Made by a program: the position numbers and the translations under genes
The notes under the pieces: model-generated
The model's database searches: none
Told to the model about the DNA's origin: nothing
Seen by the model: only the letters and a program-made list of their open reading frames with translations
Source of the DNA: an uncultured Bacilli bacterium
GTDB lineage: Bacteria; Bacillota_I; Bacilli_A; RF39; UBA660
Assembly: GCA_944373145.1 (NCBI GenBank)
Contig: CALWAL010000001.1
Span: forward strand, 128,105-192,104
DNA length: 64,000 nt
Direction: 5' to 3'
Part shown: positions 24,061-33,466 of the stretch, piece by piece
Layout: every line of letters begins with the position of its first letter
Position numbering within the stretch: the stretch's first letter is position 1

Positions 24061-24063
24061 AAA

Positions 24064-24798
24064 CTATTTTTCCTCCTTAATTAAATAAGCAATGGAAATG
24101 TTGTCACTACCTCCTCGATTATTACTCTTAAATACTAATTTTTGTAATTTTTCTTCAATACTACCTTCACCAGTTAAAACTTTAGCAATTTGGGTATCAT
24201 CCAACATATTAGTCAAACCGTCACTACATAACATAATACCATCAATATTCAATTCTACATTAAAAATATCCATTTCAACATTAGTATTAGCTCCCAAAGC
24301 TTTCATTAAAACATTTTTACGTGGATGTTCACGTGCCTCATCTTCTGTTAAATCACCACTTTTTACTAATAAATTAACTAATGTATGATCAACCGTAATT
24401 TTATGTAGTTTATTATTTTTCAAAACATAGCCCGATGAATCTCCAATATTACCAAATAATAAGAATGATGGGGTTAAGACCGCTAAAACAATTGTTGTTC
24501 CCATTCCTACACTTTCTGGATGATTGGAAACATATTTGAATATTTCAACATTAGCTTCACTAACTGTACTTTGTATCCAATTAATAGCATCTTCTTTATT
24601 ACCAACACTACTAATTGATTTAAAGCGTTTACTGATATGAGTTATCGCAATTGATGATGCTACTTCACCATCTTTATGTCCACCCATACCATCAGCTACA
24701 CACAACAAAACTTCACCCGACATATTTTCAACAATAATAACACTATCTTCATTACGTTCTCTAATTTTTCCTGGATCGGTTAAATAACCATATCTCAT
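24064..24798 (-). CDS. prpC: PP2C-type Ser/Thr phosphatase (PrpC/Stp)
   Basis: A 244-residue metal-dependent phosphatase that reverses PrkC phosphorylation. PPM-family motifs are intact: RERNEDS near residue 14, CVADGMGGHKDGE (metal Asp/Gly), GNIGDSSGY, ITVDHTLV, CSDGLTNML and GGSDNISI. It sits between rlmN (1-bp gap) and prkC (3-bp gap) in one operon. ATG at 24798 after AAGGAGG. Confidence 0.95.
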   Translation of the reverse strand: MRYGYLTDPGKIRERNEDSVIIVENMSGEVLLCVADGMGGHKDGEVASSIAITHISKRFKSISSVGNKEDAINWIQSTVSEANVEIFKYVSNHPESVGMGTTIVLAVLTPSFLLFGNIGDSSGYVLKNNKLHKITVDHTLVNLLVKSGDLTEDEAREHPRKNVLMKALGANTNVEMDIFNVELNIDGIMLCSDGLTNMLDDTQIAKVLTGEGSIEEKLQKLVFKSNNRGGSDNISIAYLIKEEK

Positions 24799-24799
24799 A

Positions 24800-25822
24800 T
24801 TAATCCTCCTTGTAATTTGATCTTAGTTGTCCGCAAGCCGCTTTAACTTTACTTCCAAATTCTCTTCTAATCGTCACATTGATTTGATTTTTTTTAAGCT
24901 CGTCATAGAACGCCAAAATGGTATCTTTACTACTTTTTCTAAATTCAATATGACTGGTTTCATTATAAGGTATTAAATTGACATAACAATTAATTCCTCG
25001 TAATAATTCGCTTAACTCTTTAGCACATTCACGTGTATCATTTATATCTTTTAACATGATGTATTCAAAAGTGACACGACGATTAGTTTTATCAATATAT
25101 TCTTTAATCGCAGGAATTAATTTTTCTAAAGGATATGCCTTATTAATCTCCATAATTTTATTTCTTATTTCATTATTAGGTGCATGTAGAGAAATAGCTA
25201 AATTAACTTGTTTATCATAATCAGCAAATTGTTTAATTTTAGGTACTAATCCACATGTTGAAATAGTAATATGTCTACTGCCAATATCAATTCCTTTATT
25301 GTTATTAACAATCTCTAAAAATTTAATAACATTATTATAATTATCAAAAGGTTCACCTATTCCCATTAAAACAATATGAGAAATACGAAGATTTAAATCT
25401 TCCTCAACTTGCAGTAATTGAACAACCATTTCATATGCTTCTAAATTACGGATTTTTTTTAAACGACCACTTTCACAAAAATGGCACCCCATATTGCAAC
25501 CAACTTGAGTTGATATACACAAACTATTACCATAATCATGAAGCATCAAAACTGCTTCGATTTTATTGTTATCGTCTAAATTAAATAAATACTTTACAAC
25601 ATCAGTATCCTCACGTTTGTCAATAATTTTAATACGTTTAATTGTAAAGTCCTGTTTTAATTGTTCAATTGTTAATTTCGAAACATTACGCATTTCATCA
25701 AATTTACTGATACGTTTTTTATATAGCCATTCATATACTTGAACAGCCTTAAATTTTTTATCGCCATTTAAAGCAAAATATTCTTCTAACTCACGTTGAG
25801 TCAAATCATATATATTTTTCAT
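24800..25822 (-). CDS. rlmN: Dual-specificity RNA methyltransferase RlmN (23S A2503 / tRNA A37)
   Basis: A 340-residue radical-SAM enzyme. The cluster motif CNMGCHFCESG (CxxxCxxC) is at about 109-119, the SAM site GIGEPFDNYNN follows, and the catalytic C-terminal Cys is in KAACGQL. The N-terminal HTH-like EYFALNGDKKFKAVQVYEWL is typical. Length is normal. It is the first gene of the rlmN-prpC-prkC-rsgA operon; ATG at 25822 after AGGTG. Confidence 0.95.
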   Translation of the reverse strand: MKNIYDLTQRELEEYFALNGDKKFKAVQVYEWLYKKRISKFDEMRNVSKLTIEQLKQDFTIKRIKIIDKREDTDVVKYLFNLDDNNKIEAVLMLHDYGNSLCISTQVGCNMGCHFCESGRLKKIRNLEAYEMVVQLLQVEEDLNLRISHIVLMGIGEPFDNYNNVIKFLEIVNNNKGIDIGSRHITISTCGLVPKIKQFADYDKQVNLAISLHAPNNEIRNKIMEINKAYPLEKLIPAIKEYIDKTNRRVTFEYIMLKDINDTRECAKELSELLRGINCYVNLIPYNETSHIEFRKSSKDTILAFYDELKKNQINVTIRREFGSKVKAACGQLRSNYKED

Positions 25823-25881
25823 ATCTACACCTATTAATCATTATATCAAAAATAGCAAAAAAAAGAAAATAATATCACTTT

Positions 25882-25916
25882 CTTTAAAAAAAAACAAGAA
25901 ATATTCTTATTTCTTG
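25882..25916 (-). terminator. Terminator after the 548-residue protein gene
   Basis: CAAGAAAT (25895-25902) / ATTTCTTG (25909-25916) with a nine-T run on the minus strand. Confidence 0.75.
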
Positions 25917-25951
25917 CCTTTTTGTTAACATATATTTGACTTTTATTGACA

Positions 25952-27598
25952 TTATTTTTGTTTTGAGACTGGTTCTTCCACAACTTTTGATTCGTCAGAT
26001 ATCAAATTAACATAAGTTCCTTCATGTACTCCGCGAACAATAATTTCTTTATCTAGATTATCATAGTCAATTAACAAACGTGCTATATGTGCTCTATACG
26101 CTGAAGCAGTAATATCATTTTCTTCCCATATCTTATCTTTTTCTGTATCTAAAAATAATCCTAGATAACCTTGAACGTTGCCGTCTTGATAAATAAACAC
26201 ATTACAATAATTTAACTCATAATCTAAATATTCAATACCAACTAAAGTATTATCAATACGAATTGGTGGAATTGTCGATTGAATCGTTTTATCTCCAATT
26301 TGATAAAAGTTTTTGCTGGCACCATCTACTTTTAATTTAGTTATCATACGATTTTTAACTTTTGAAATAATGTTTTTTATTTCATCAGTCGTAACTAATT
26401 TTGCTTGATAAGCGTAGTAAGCAACCAAATATGGATATAAATCTTGAACCATTGGATCACGATAATTACTTGAAACTTGAAATGGTTCTGCTTTCATAAC
26501 GCTGTCAACTAGTGAAGACATAGCCCCTGTCAGTGCATACCCCAATTGAATATTTTCTTTTGGTAATTCACCAGTCTGCTCATAATACATACGATGAATA
26601 CAATTATAAGCTTGTAATTTAAGCCATTCTTGCACATTTTCACTCGTCACAACTTCACCATCGCGATTTGTATAACGATATTCGTTTTCTTCAAAAGTTA
26701 CGCGATATTTTTCAAATTCTTCTTTAGAGTATGATAATTGTGGTAAATGCGAAACATTATCTAAATAATCTAATTTTTTATAAATAGTATGACTAGCCAA
26801 AGTTACTTGATAATCTAAATAGCGTTCTTGATAAGTACGATGTACCTTTTCTTCGTTAAACAATTTTGACGCATATCGAATAAATCCAACAAAGTTTAAC
26901 TTAGGATCTTTTGATGTTAAAGCATACTCATAAATTAAACTACTTAAATGACGAGTAAAACTTCTTTGTTGTGTTTCTTTAACTACGCCAATGCCATGTC
27001 GATGTGGCATAAATGGATTATTAAGCATAATACTTTCTTGAATTAAAGAATCATTAGCGCAAAAATCTAATAATGAATTAGCATCATCCTTTGTATAAAC
27101 ACCAATAACTAAAGAATCGGGTCCGATAACATTGGGTACTTTAACATGAGCACTAATCCCAGCTTTAGCTAAATATGCAAAAATATGGTCTCCCACAGTT
27201 TGGACTTTTTCCGGTAATAACGCAAAATGTAACCATATCAAATCATTATATTCAATAGTTTTATGACATTCCTTTCTAAAAACAAGGTGTCCATATTCAA
27301 CTCCGCGATAATTTTCTATATAATCATCACTATTTTTCTTATCGATAAGTTCTAAATCTTGATATACGTTTCTAGCTCTTTTGCGATGGACAAATACAGG
27401 ATTAGTTTGGCAAGCTGTAAATGCGCTATTAATTAAATATTCTTGAATTTGTGAAATAGAATTACCGATAACACTGCGATCATAACTAAAAGTTTCTAAT
27501 AAATTAAAAATGGCCATCTCACTAGGTAAATTATTTCGCCTAGTATTTAAAGCATCAAAAAATTCATCTATTTCCCTGCGACATTCTTCATTATACAT
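25952..27598 (-). CDS. Hypothetical 548-residue cytoplasmic protein
   Basis: No signal or membrane segment and no family that I recognise. Notable blocks are GDHIFAYLAKAGISAHVKVP and DSLVIGVYTKDDANSLLDFC at about 150-200, NPFMPHRHGIGVV at about 210, and a C-terminal beta-rich stretch (VGIEYLDYELNYCNVFIYQD). The true start is taken as the ATG at 27598, 8 nt after GAGGAG; a longer TTG-initiated form reads 5 codons further. The ribosome site lies inside the end of the preceding 44-codon gene, indicating coupling. It probably forms an operon with 27602-27736. Confidence 0.5.
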   Translation of the reverse strand: MYNEECRREIDEFFDALNTRRNNLPSEMAIFNLLETFSYDRSVIGNSISQIQEYLINSAFTACQTNPVFVHRKRARNVYQDLELIDKKNSDDYIENYRGVEYGHLVFRKECHKTIEYNDLIWLHFALLPEKVQTVGDHIFAYLAKAGISAHVKVPNVIGPDSLVIGVYTKDDANSLLDFCANDSLIQESIMLNNPFMPHRHGIGVVKETQQRSFTRHLSSLIYEYALTSKDPKLNFVGFIRYASKLFNEEKVHRTYQERYLDYQVTLASHTIYKKLDYLDNVSHLPQLSYSKEEFEKYRVTFEENEYRYTNRDGEVVTSENVQEWLKLQAYNCIHRMYYEQTGELPKENIQLGYALTGAMSSLVDSVMKAEPFQVSSNYRDPMVQDLYPYLVAYYAYQAKLVTTDEIKNIISKVKNRMITKLKVDGASKNFYQIGDKTIQSTIPPIRIDNTLVGIEYLDYELNYCNVFIYQDGNVQGYLGLFLDTEKDKIWEENDITASAYRAHIARLLIDYDNLDKEIIVRGVHEGTYVNLISDESKVVEEPVSKQK

Positions 27599-27601
27599 TT
27601 T

Positions 27602-27736
27602 ATTTCTCCTCAACTACTGGTAAATCTTTTAAATCAGCTTCTTCTGTTCCTTCAATAAAAATTACTTCTTCTATACCCTGCAAATCTAAATTAATATCCA
27701 TATTTTCATATTCATCAAAACTTTTATTTTTCATAT
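27602..27736 (-). CDS. Small acidic protein (44 residues)
   Basis: ATG at 27736 follows GGTGAT; the frame reads MKNKSFDEYENMDINLDLQ, then GIEEVIFIEGTEEADLKD, and stops at 27602. Fourteen acidic residues and few basic ones give a strongly negative protein. Its end contains the ribosome site of the next gene (3 nt between stop and ATG). The good start context and coupling support a real gene; function unknown. Confidence 0.5.
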
Positions 27737-27793
27737 TATCACCAAATTAATTATAACAAATTTTCTAAAAAAAGGAAAAAACAATATTTCTTT

Positions 27794-28834
27794 TTAAAAA
27801 TTTAAGATTGATTTAAAAACTTTTTGTTTATCCTTTAAAACCATTGTAACGTATTCTTTTTCACTATCATCTAAAGATATCTGTGAATTTTTACCGTCAA
27901 AACGTTCTAAAATCTGACGATATTCATCACTATAAGCTAACCTATCAAAAATAGGCTTGCAAATATCCGGATAATCCAAGTAAACTGATAATAAATTAGG
28001 ATCTAATCCACTATAATATTCACGAGATATTTGTTGCGCTTCTTCTTGCGTTGCAAATTTTGTATCATCATCATAAGAAAGCAACGGCATCCAAATTGTC
28101 CCTTGACGATATGTAAAAACATTCTTATGATCTACACCAAAAATTCTTTCACTATCATAAACCTTAGTTGGCTTTAGTCCTTTTAATTGACTAAAACCAT
28201 CAGCACTTAATCTTAAATATTCTTGATATCCTTTTTTCATTAATATTTCTGGGTGCAATCTTTCTTCATAACCAATACCTTCTATTTTGGGTATATTAAC
28301 ACTTATGTTATGTGGATTACGATCTTCTTGATGAGTCATACCATCACCAATGAATAAAGTAATTAAATAAAGTTCCATTTCATTATAATCTTCGCTAACT
28401 AAATATTGTTTAAAAAATTTTAAAAGGGTTTCTAATGTATATCCACCAAAATTAATTAAATTAGATATTTGAGCATTCATAAGCTCACTAATTAAATAAT
28501 AATTATAATTTGGATTTTGAAATGATTCTGATAATAATCCACATTTTGTAATTTCATCATGAGATCTTAAAACAGGATCCATCGTCCTCACATAAGCAAC
28601 ACGATAATCAACTGTATCAAGGTTTAAAATTTCACGTCCAAACATGCTAAAAAATTGTTCTGTAAATAAGCGAAAATCATTTCTTATTTTAAAATATTGC
28701 AATTTACCTTCAATTTCATACCAATCTGGTTTTTCCTTTAAATATGATTCATTGAGTGCAATCTGATGTTTCAATTTATAAGTAGGTATTCGTGATGCAC
28801 GGTGATGTGTAATAACAGCTTCATTTAATTTCAT
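27794..28834 (-). CDS. Hypothetical protein with HipA/PI-kinase-like catalytic-loop motif
   Basis: A 346-residue cytoplasmic protein; ATG at 28834 after AGGGGGAA. Around residue 170 LITLFIGDGMTHQEDRNPHN then ISV resembles the DRxxxN catalytic loop of HipA-like and PI3/4-kinase-fold enzymes. About 75 residues later WMPLLSYDDDT resembles their metal-binding PLxD segment. If correct it would be a divergent kinase. No antitoxin-like HTH partner is adjacent, so a HipBA system is unlikely. The homology is by motif only. It sits upstream of the 44-codon and 548-residue genes. Confidence 0.4.
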   Translation of the reverse strand: MKLNEAVITHHRASRIPTYKLKHQIALNESYLKEKPDWYEIEGKLQYFKIRNDFRLFTEQFFSMFGREILNLDTVDYRVAYVRTMDPVLRSHDEITKCGLLSESFQNPNYNYYLISELMNAQISNLINFGGYTLETLLKFFKQYLVSEDYNEMELYLITLFIGDGMTHQEDRNPHNISVNIPKIEGIGYEERLHPEILMKKGYQEYLRLSADGFSQLKGLKPTKVYDSERIFGVDHKNVFTYRQGTIWMPLLSYDDDTKFATQEEAQQISREYYSGLDPNLLSVYLDYPDICKPIFDRLAYSDEYRQILERFDGKNSQISLDDSEKEYVTMVLKDKQKVFKSILNF

Positions 28835-28911
28835 AAAAATTTCCCCCTTTTTTATAATTTGCTATTCTAACACAATAATTAAGAAATTGCAAAAAGAAAA
28901 AGACTTAAGTC

Positions 28912-31900
28912 TTATTCTTTGGTTTGCAAAGATTCATAATAGTAGTATGTTCTTTTTGCATAGTCTTTATTTTCAATTAATAAACGTTCAGCTTTTTCAT
29001 TATTGACGGCTTTTAACATGGCATAACGCGTTTGGCTATTTAAGAAATTATCATATAATTCAAAATCAACATTTTTACTATCTAAAGTAAAACCAATCTC
29101 TGGATGATATCTGAAAGTTGGAAAATATCCACATTTAGTAGCTAATTTTTCCATCTCAATACTATTTTCCATACCACCTTTAATACCATGAGAAATACAA
29201 GGAGTATAAGCAATGATAATTGCTGGTCCATTATACTCATTAGCCTCTTTAAACGCTTTAATGACTTGATTTGGATTAGCACCTAGTGATACTTGAGCAA
29301 CGTAAGCTTGTGGGTAACTCATCGCAATACGTGCTAGATCTTTTTTATTATTTATTTTACCACTAGCTGTAAAAGATGCAATACTACCTTTAGGACTAGA
29401 TTTAGATGATTGACCACCGGTATTAGAGTATACTTGACTATCAAGAACAAGAATTTTAATATTATCGTTACTTGCTAATACATGATCAATTCCACTAAAA
29501 CCAATATCATAAGCCCAACCATCACCACCAATACACCAAACATTACGATGAACAAGGTTATCTTTTAATTTTTTTAATTCATCTGGGATATTATCAGTTA
29601 AATTATTATACACATCTAAAGTACATTCATAACTAGTTGGATTTTCTAACCACTTTTTGAATAAGTCATGATTTTCATTATCCATATTATTAGCCATAAT
29701 ATTAGCTATTTTCCTCTTTATAGTATTATTAGCAATCAACATACCATAACCATATTCGGCATTATCCTCAAATAGAGAACTAGCCCAAGGTAAACTATAT
29801 GGTGTTGATGGGGCACTAGCTCCATAGATTGAAGAACAACCAGTGGCATTACTAATAATTAAATAATCGCCAAATAGTTGCGTTAATAATTTGATATAAG
29901 CTGTTTCACCACAACCAGCGCAAGCACCACTGAATTCAAATTTAGGCATTTTAAACTGACTACCTTTAACAGTAAAAAAATTAACTTGTTTTTTGTCAGT
30001 AATATTATTAACTAAATAATCAAAAACTTTTTGTTCATTCTTATCTAATTTAGTCCAAGTAAGAGCTTTATTTCCTTTCATTCCTGGACAAGTTTTAAGA
30101 CAAACTCCACAACCGGTACAATCTTGAACAGAAATACCTAAAATGAAGTAGTAATCCATGCCAATCGCTTTAATCGCTTTTTCTTTAATATAAGTTGGTG
30201 CTTCATTATACTCATCTTCATTTAGCAAAAAGGGTCTAATAACGCCATGTGGACACACTAACGAACACTGATTGCAATTCGTACAATTTTGATTTAACCA
30301 ATTAGGAACATTAACGCTTATAGCTCTTTTTTCAAATTTAGTTGTTCCACTTTCAAAAACGCCATCAGCACGATTAACAAAGTCAGAAGTAGTTAAAGAT
30401 TCTCCTTCACGATGGTGTATTGTTTCAATAACTGACTTATAATTTTTTTCACTATCAAAATAGTCAACATTTGGAATTTTTAATTCCCGTAAATGTTCTG
30501 TAACGCCTTCAATCGCTTTGATATTAGCGTTAACAACTTCTTCACCTTTTTTTGAAAATTTATCGGTGATACTTTTCTTTAATTCGCGCATGACAACTTC
30601 TTCATCTAGCAAATTAAAAACATATAAAATAGCGTGTTCCATAATAGTACTTATTTTATTTTTTAGACCAACTTTATTAGCTAATTCATAAGCATTAATA
30701 ATATATATTTTAGAATTGGTATCTAAAATTAATTTTTTAAGTGAAGGACTTATCTTATTTAAGATTTCTTCTTCTGATAAAGAAGTATTAATAATAATGT
30801 TGCTTTTTTCTTTTAATGAAGTTATTAATTTATAATCATCAAAATAACTATCTTTAGTAACCACAACAACTTCCGGATTTTCTACATAATATGTTGAACG
30901 GATAGGATTTTGATTAAATCTTAAATGACTACAAGTAACTCCACCACTTTTTTTAGAATCGTATTGAAAATATCCTTGAACATAATTATCTGTATTATTT
31001 CCAATCATTTTAATAATAGACTTAGCGGCAGAAACCATTCCATCACTACCATAACCATAAATTAAACATTCATGAGAATTGCTTGCTTTAAGTTCAATCG
31101 GTTCTAAACTTAAATTAGTAACATCATCGACAATCCCTATTGTAAAATTATGACGAGGATGTTTTAACATTTCATAAACAGCTCTAATTTGTGAAGGTGT
31201 CGTATTTTTGCTTGATAAACCGTAACGTCCTCCAACTACCTTGATTGAACAATTTGTTAAAGAGGATACTACATCTAAATATAACGGTTCTCCATTACTT
31301 CCAGCCTCTTTTGTACGGTCTAAAACTGCAATACATTCAACTGTCTTTGGCAAAATATCTAACAAATATTTTGCACTAAATGGGCGATATAAATGAACTT
31401 CAACTAAACCTATATCTTCATTTAAAGCATCAATTGTTTCTTTAATAGTCTCACAAACAGAACCCATAGCTACTATAACTCTTTTAGCGCTTTTATCACC
31501 ATAATAATTAAATGGGCGATAATCAGTTCCTGCTTTATCATTTATACGTTTCATATAATCATTAACAATATCCGGCAGATTATCATAATATTTATTACGA
31601 GCCTCTGTCGCTTGAAAATATATATCATCATTTTGAGCCGTTCCATAAGTAGCCGGCTTCATAGGATTCAAAGCTTTATCACGGAATTTTTGTAAAGCTT
31701 CTTGATCAAGTAAATCTACATAATCTGAGGCTTGTAAAACTTCTATTTTTTGAATTTCGTGACTTGTTCTAAAACCATCAAAAAAGTGTAAAAATGGTAA
31801 GCTTCCTTTAATAGCTGATAAGTGAGCAACAGCACTCAAATAAGCTGCGTCTTGTACAGAAGAAGATGCCAACATCGCAAAACCTGTACCACGACAAGCA

Positions 31901-32286
31901 TAAATATCTTGATGATCCCCAAAAATACTTAAAGCATGAGTTGATAATGAACGTGCTGCAACATGCATAACACCTGGTAACATTTCACCGGCTATTTTAT
32001 ACATATTAGGTATCATTAATAACAATCCTTGACTAGCGGTAAACGTTGTTGTTAAACATCCTGCTCTTAAAGAACCATGAATAAAACCAGCCGCACCTGC
32101 CTCACTTTGCATCTCCACTACCTTAACTTTTTCGCCAAAAAGATTTAATCTATCTTTACTCCATTCATCTAAATGCTCAGCCATAGGACTAGACGGTGTA
32201 ATTGGATAAATTCCAGCTATTTCCGTAAACATATATGAAGTGTAACTGCAAGCTTCATTTCCATCTACTGTTATTATCTTTTTCAT
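28912..32286 (-). CDS. nifJ: Pyruvate:ferredoxin (flavodoxin) oxidoreductase
   Basis: A homodimer-type PFOR of 1124 residues making acetyl-CoA, CO2 and reduced ferredoxin from pyruvate. Domains are in order: TPP-binding pyrimidine domain (GIYPITPSSPMAEH), transketolase C-like domain, PFOR EKR linker, two 4Fe-4S clusters (NCTNCNQCSLVCPHG; DCTGCGVCLKTCPG), a distal cluster (GACAGCGET) and the TPP pyrophosphate motif GDGWAYDIG with SNTGGQSS. Start is the ATG at 32286 after AGGTGATTTAT; an upstream in-frame ATG 3 codons earlier has worse spacing. A weak terminator palindrome (28900-28913) follows. Confidence 0.96.
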   Translation of the reverse strand: MKKIITVDGNEACSYTSYMFTEIAGIYPITPSSPMAEHLDEWSKDRLNLFGEKVKVVEMQSEAGAAGFIHGSLRAGCLTTTFTASQGLLLMIPNMYKIAGEMLPGVMHVAARSLSTHALSIFGDHQDIYACRGTGFAMLASSSVQDAAYLSAVAHLSAIKGSLPFLHFFDGFRTSHEIQKIEVLQASDYVDLLDQEALQKFRDKALNPMKPATYGTAQNDDIYFQATEARNKYYDNLPDIVNDYMKRINDKAGTDYRPFNYYGDKSAKRVIVAMGSVCETIKETIDALNEDIGLVEVHLYRPFSAKYLLDILPKTVECIAVLDRTKEAGSNGEPLYLDVVSSLTNCSIKVVGGRYGLSSKNTTPSQIRAVYEMLKHPRHNFTIGIVDDVTNLSLEPIELKASNSHECLIYGYGSDGMVSAAKSIIKMIGNNTDNYVQGYFQYDSKKSGGVTCSHLRFNQNPIRSTYYVENPEVVVVTKDSYFDDYKLITSLKEKSNIIINTSLSEEEILNKISPSLKKLILDTNSKIYIINAYELANKVGLKNKISTIMEHAILYVFNLLDEEVVMRELKKSITDKFSKKGEEVVNANIKAIEGVTEHLRELKIPNVDYFDSEKNYKSVIETIHHREGESLTTSDFVNRADGVFESGTTKFEKRAISVNVPNWLNQNCTNCNQCSLVCPHGVIRPFLLNEDEYNEAPTYIKEKAIKAIGMDYYFILGISVQDCTGCGVCLKTCPGMKGNKALTWTKLDKNEQKVFDYLVNNITDKKQVNFFTVKGSQFKMPKFEFSGACAGCGETAYIKLLTQLFGDYLIISNATGCSSIYGASAPSTPYSLPWASSLFEDNAEYGYGMLIANNTIKRKIANIMANNMDNENHDLFKKWLENPTSYECTLDVYNNLTDNIPDELKKLKDNLVHRNVWCIGGDGWAYDIGFSGIDHVLASNDNIKILVLDSQVYSNTGGQSSKSSPKGSIASFTASGKINNKKDLARIAMSYPQAYVAQVSLGANPNQVIKAFKEANEYNGPAIIIAYTPCISHGIKGGMENSIEMEKLATKCGYFPTFRYHPEIGFTLDSKNVDFELYDNFLNSQTRYAMLKAVNNEKAERLLIENKDYAKRTYYYYESLQTKE

Positions 32287-32340
32287 ATAAATCACCTAAT
32301 TCATTATAACATAAATTTTATGATTACTGATACCCTAATA

Positions 32341-32377
32341 AAAAAATAAAAAAAACCATATTACAGAAATATGGTTT
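32341..32377 (-). terminator. Terminator after the pilin-like/SGNH gene
   Basis: AAACCATAT (32353-32361) / ATATGGTTT (32369-32377), followed on the minus strand by a long T-rich tract. The stem overlaps the stop codon at 32376. Confidence 0.75.
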
Positions 32378-33452
32378 ATTTTAAACATTTATTAACTACT
32401 TGATTATACATTGCTGTATACCCTTCACTTGTATAATGAATTAAATCACTTGCAATTTTTCCATCCAAATTAAGTCCAGAATCAATATCACAATAACTAA
32501 CATTACTCAACCCCAAAGAGGCTATTTTTGAGCGCATCTGGCCATTAAAATAATTAATATTAGATTGTGATACTGGCCACGAACCTCCTGTTTGTGCACC
32601 ACCTAATTTAGTTACAGATGCAAAAATGACATTGTGATTTTTCCAATTACTTTTTGCTTGTGTTTCTATGATAGATATATATTCACTAACAGCCGCGTCA
32701 GCATAATTTTTCGTATTAGAAATATCATTAACCCCTAACAAAATAACAATATTATAAACAGTGTCTGGATTTTGTCTTAAAAGATTATTTAAAGAAGTCA
32801 GACCAGTTCCTTTAAACCAATTATAACCCATACCACCTTGACAAACAGTCAAATAATCTCGACATTGCCCTACATGAAGTTGTGCGTCGCCATATTGACA
32901 CATACCTACAGTCCTTGAATCACCAACAAAAATAGTAGAATCAGCTTTAACTGGATTTGAATTTCCGCTTGGTTGAGTAGAACCTGGTTCTTGAGGAACT
33001 GACTCCCCAGGACGAGTAGTTGCTTTATAAGCATCATCACCACCAGTACTTGGCTGACAACCACTATTATATAACATACACTCTAAGCAGGCACTAACTG
33101 AATCTTTTTCACTAGCATCAGCGGCTTTCATAATAACAAACTTGCCTATACCTGCTACAAAAAACACCAAAGCTGCTGCAATAAATTTTTTTATCAATTT
33201 GTTTTTCGCCTTATTGATGTCATCAGCCGAACCACCTGTTAATGCTTTTAATAAAGCCACAATACTAAAAATAATTAAAATAATTGGTGTAGCAACTATA
33301 AGTAAAGTATAGACTATACTTATTAATTGTGGCACAGCCGCTGGTATTCCTTCCGCATTTCCGCAAGCTACATATTCTAAATCAGCTGCATTAACCAAAT
33401 TAGGGCTAAAAATTAAAAACAACAATATTAATAAAAATATTCTTTTTTTCAT
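32376..33452 (-). CDS. Secreted fusion: T4SS-pilin-like two-helix module plus SGNH/GDSL hydrolase
   Basis: A 358-residue protein. A signal peptide ends near NLVNA (residue 22). A pilin/TrbC-like module follows: ISIVYTLLIVATPIILIIFS and, after the loop ALTGGSADDINKAKNKL, a second helix AAALVFFVAGIGKFVI. A Cys-rich stretch (CLECMLYNSGC) and a linker (GGDDAYKATTRPGES) join it to an SGNH hydrolase (about 170-358) with block I FVGDSRTVGM (Ser), GVNDIS (Asn) and C-terminal DLIHYTSEGY (Asp-x-x-His). It should act at the cell surface on esters. The N-terminal module is nearly identical to that of the next gene upstream. Confidence 0.7.
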   Translation of the reverse strand: MKKRIFLLILLFLIFSPNLVNAADLEYVACGNAEGIPAAVPQLISIVYTLLIVATPIILIIFSIVALLKALTGGSADDINKAKNKLIKKFIAAALVFFVAGIGKFVIMKAADASEKDSVSACLECMLYNSGCQPSTGGDDAYKATTRPGESVPQEPGSTQPSGNSNPVKADSTIFVGDSRTVGMCQYGDAQLHVGQCRDYLTVCQGGMGYNWFKGTGLTSLNNLLRQNPDTVYNIVILLGVNDISNTKNYADAAVSEYISIIETQAKSNWKNHNVIFASVTKLGGAQTGGSWPVSQSNINYFNGQMRSKIASLGLSNVSYCDIDSGLNLDGKIASDLIHYTSEGYTAMYNQVVNKCLK

Positions 33453-33466
33453 AAATCACCACTTTA

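Noticed and set aside
28900..28913. Palindrome AAGACTTAAGTCTT after nifJ as a strong terminator
   Set aside because: The stem has almost no loop and the T-run is broken; it may act as a weak terminator but is not listed as one.
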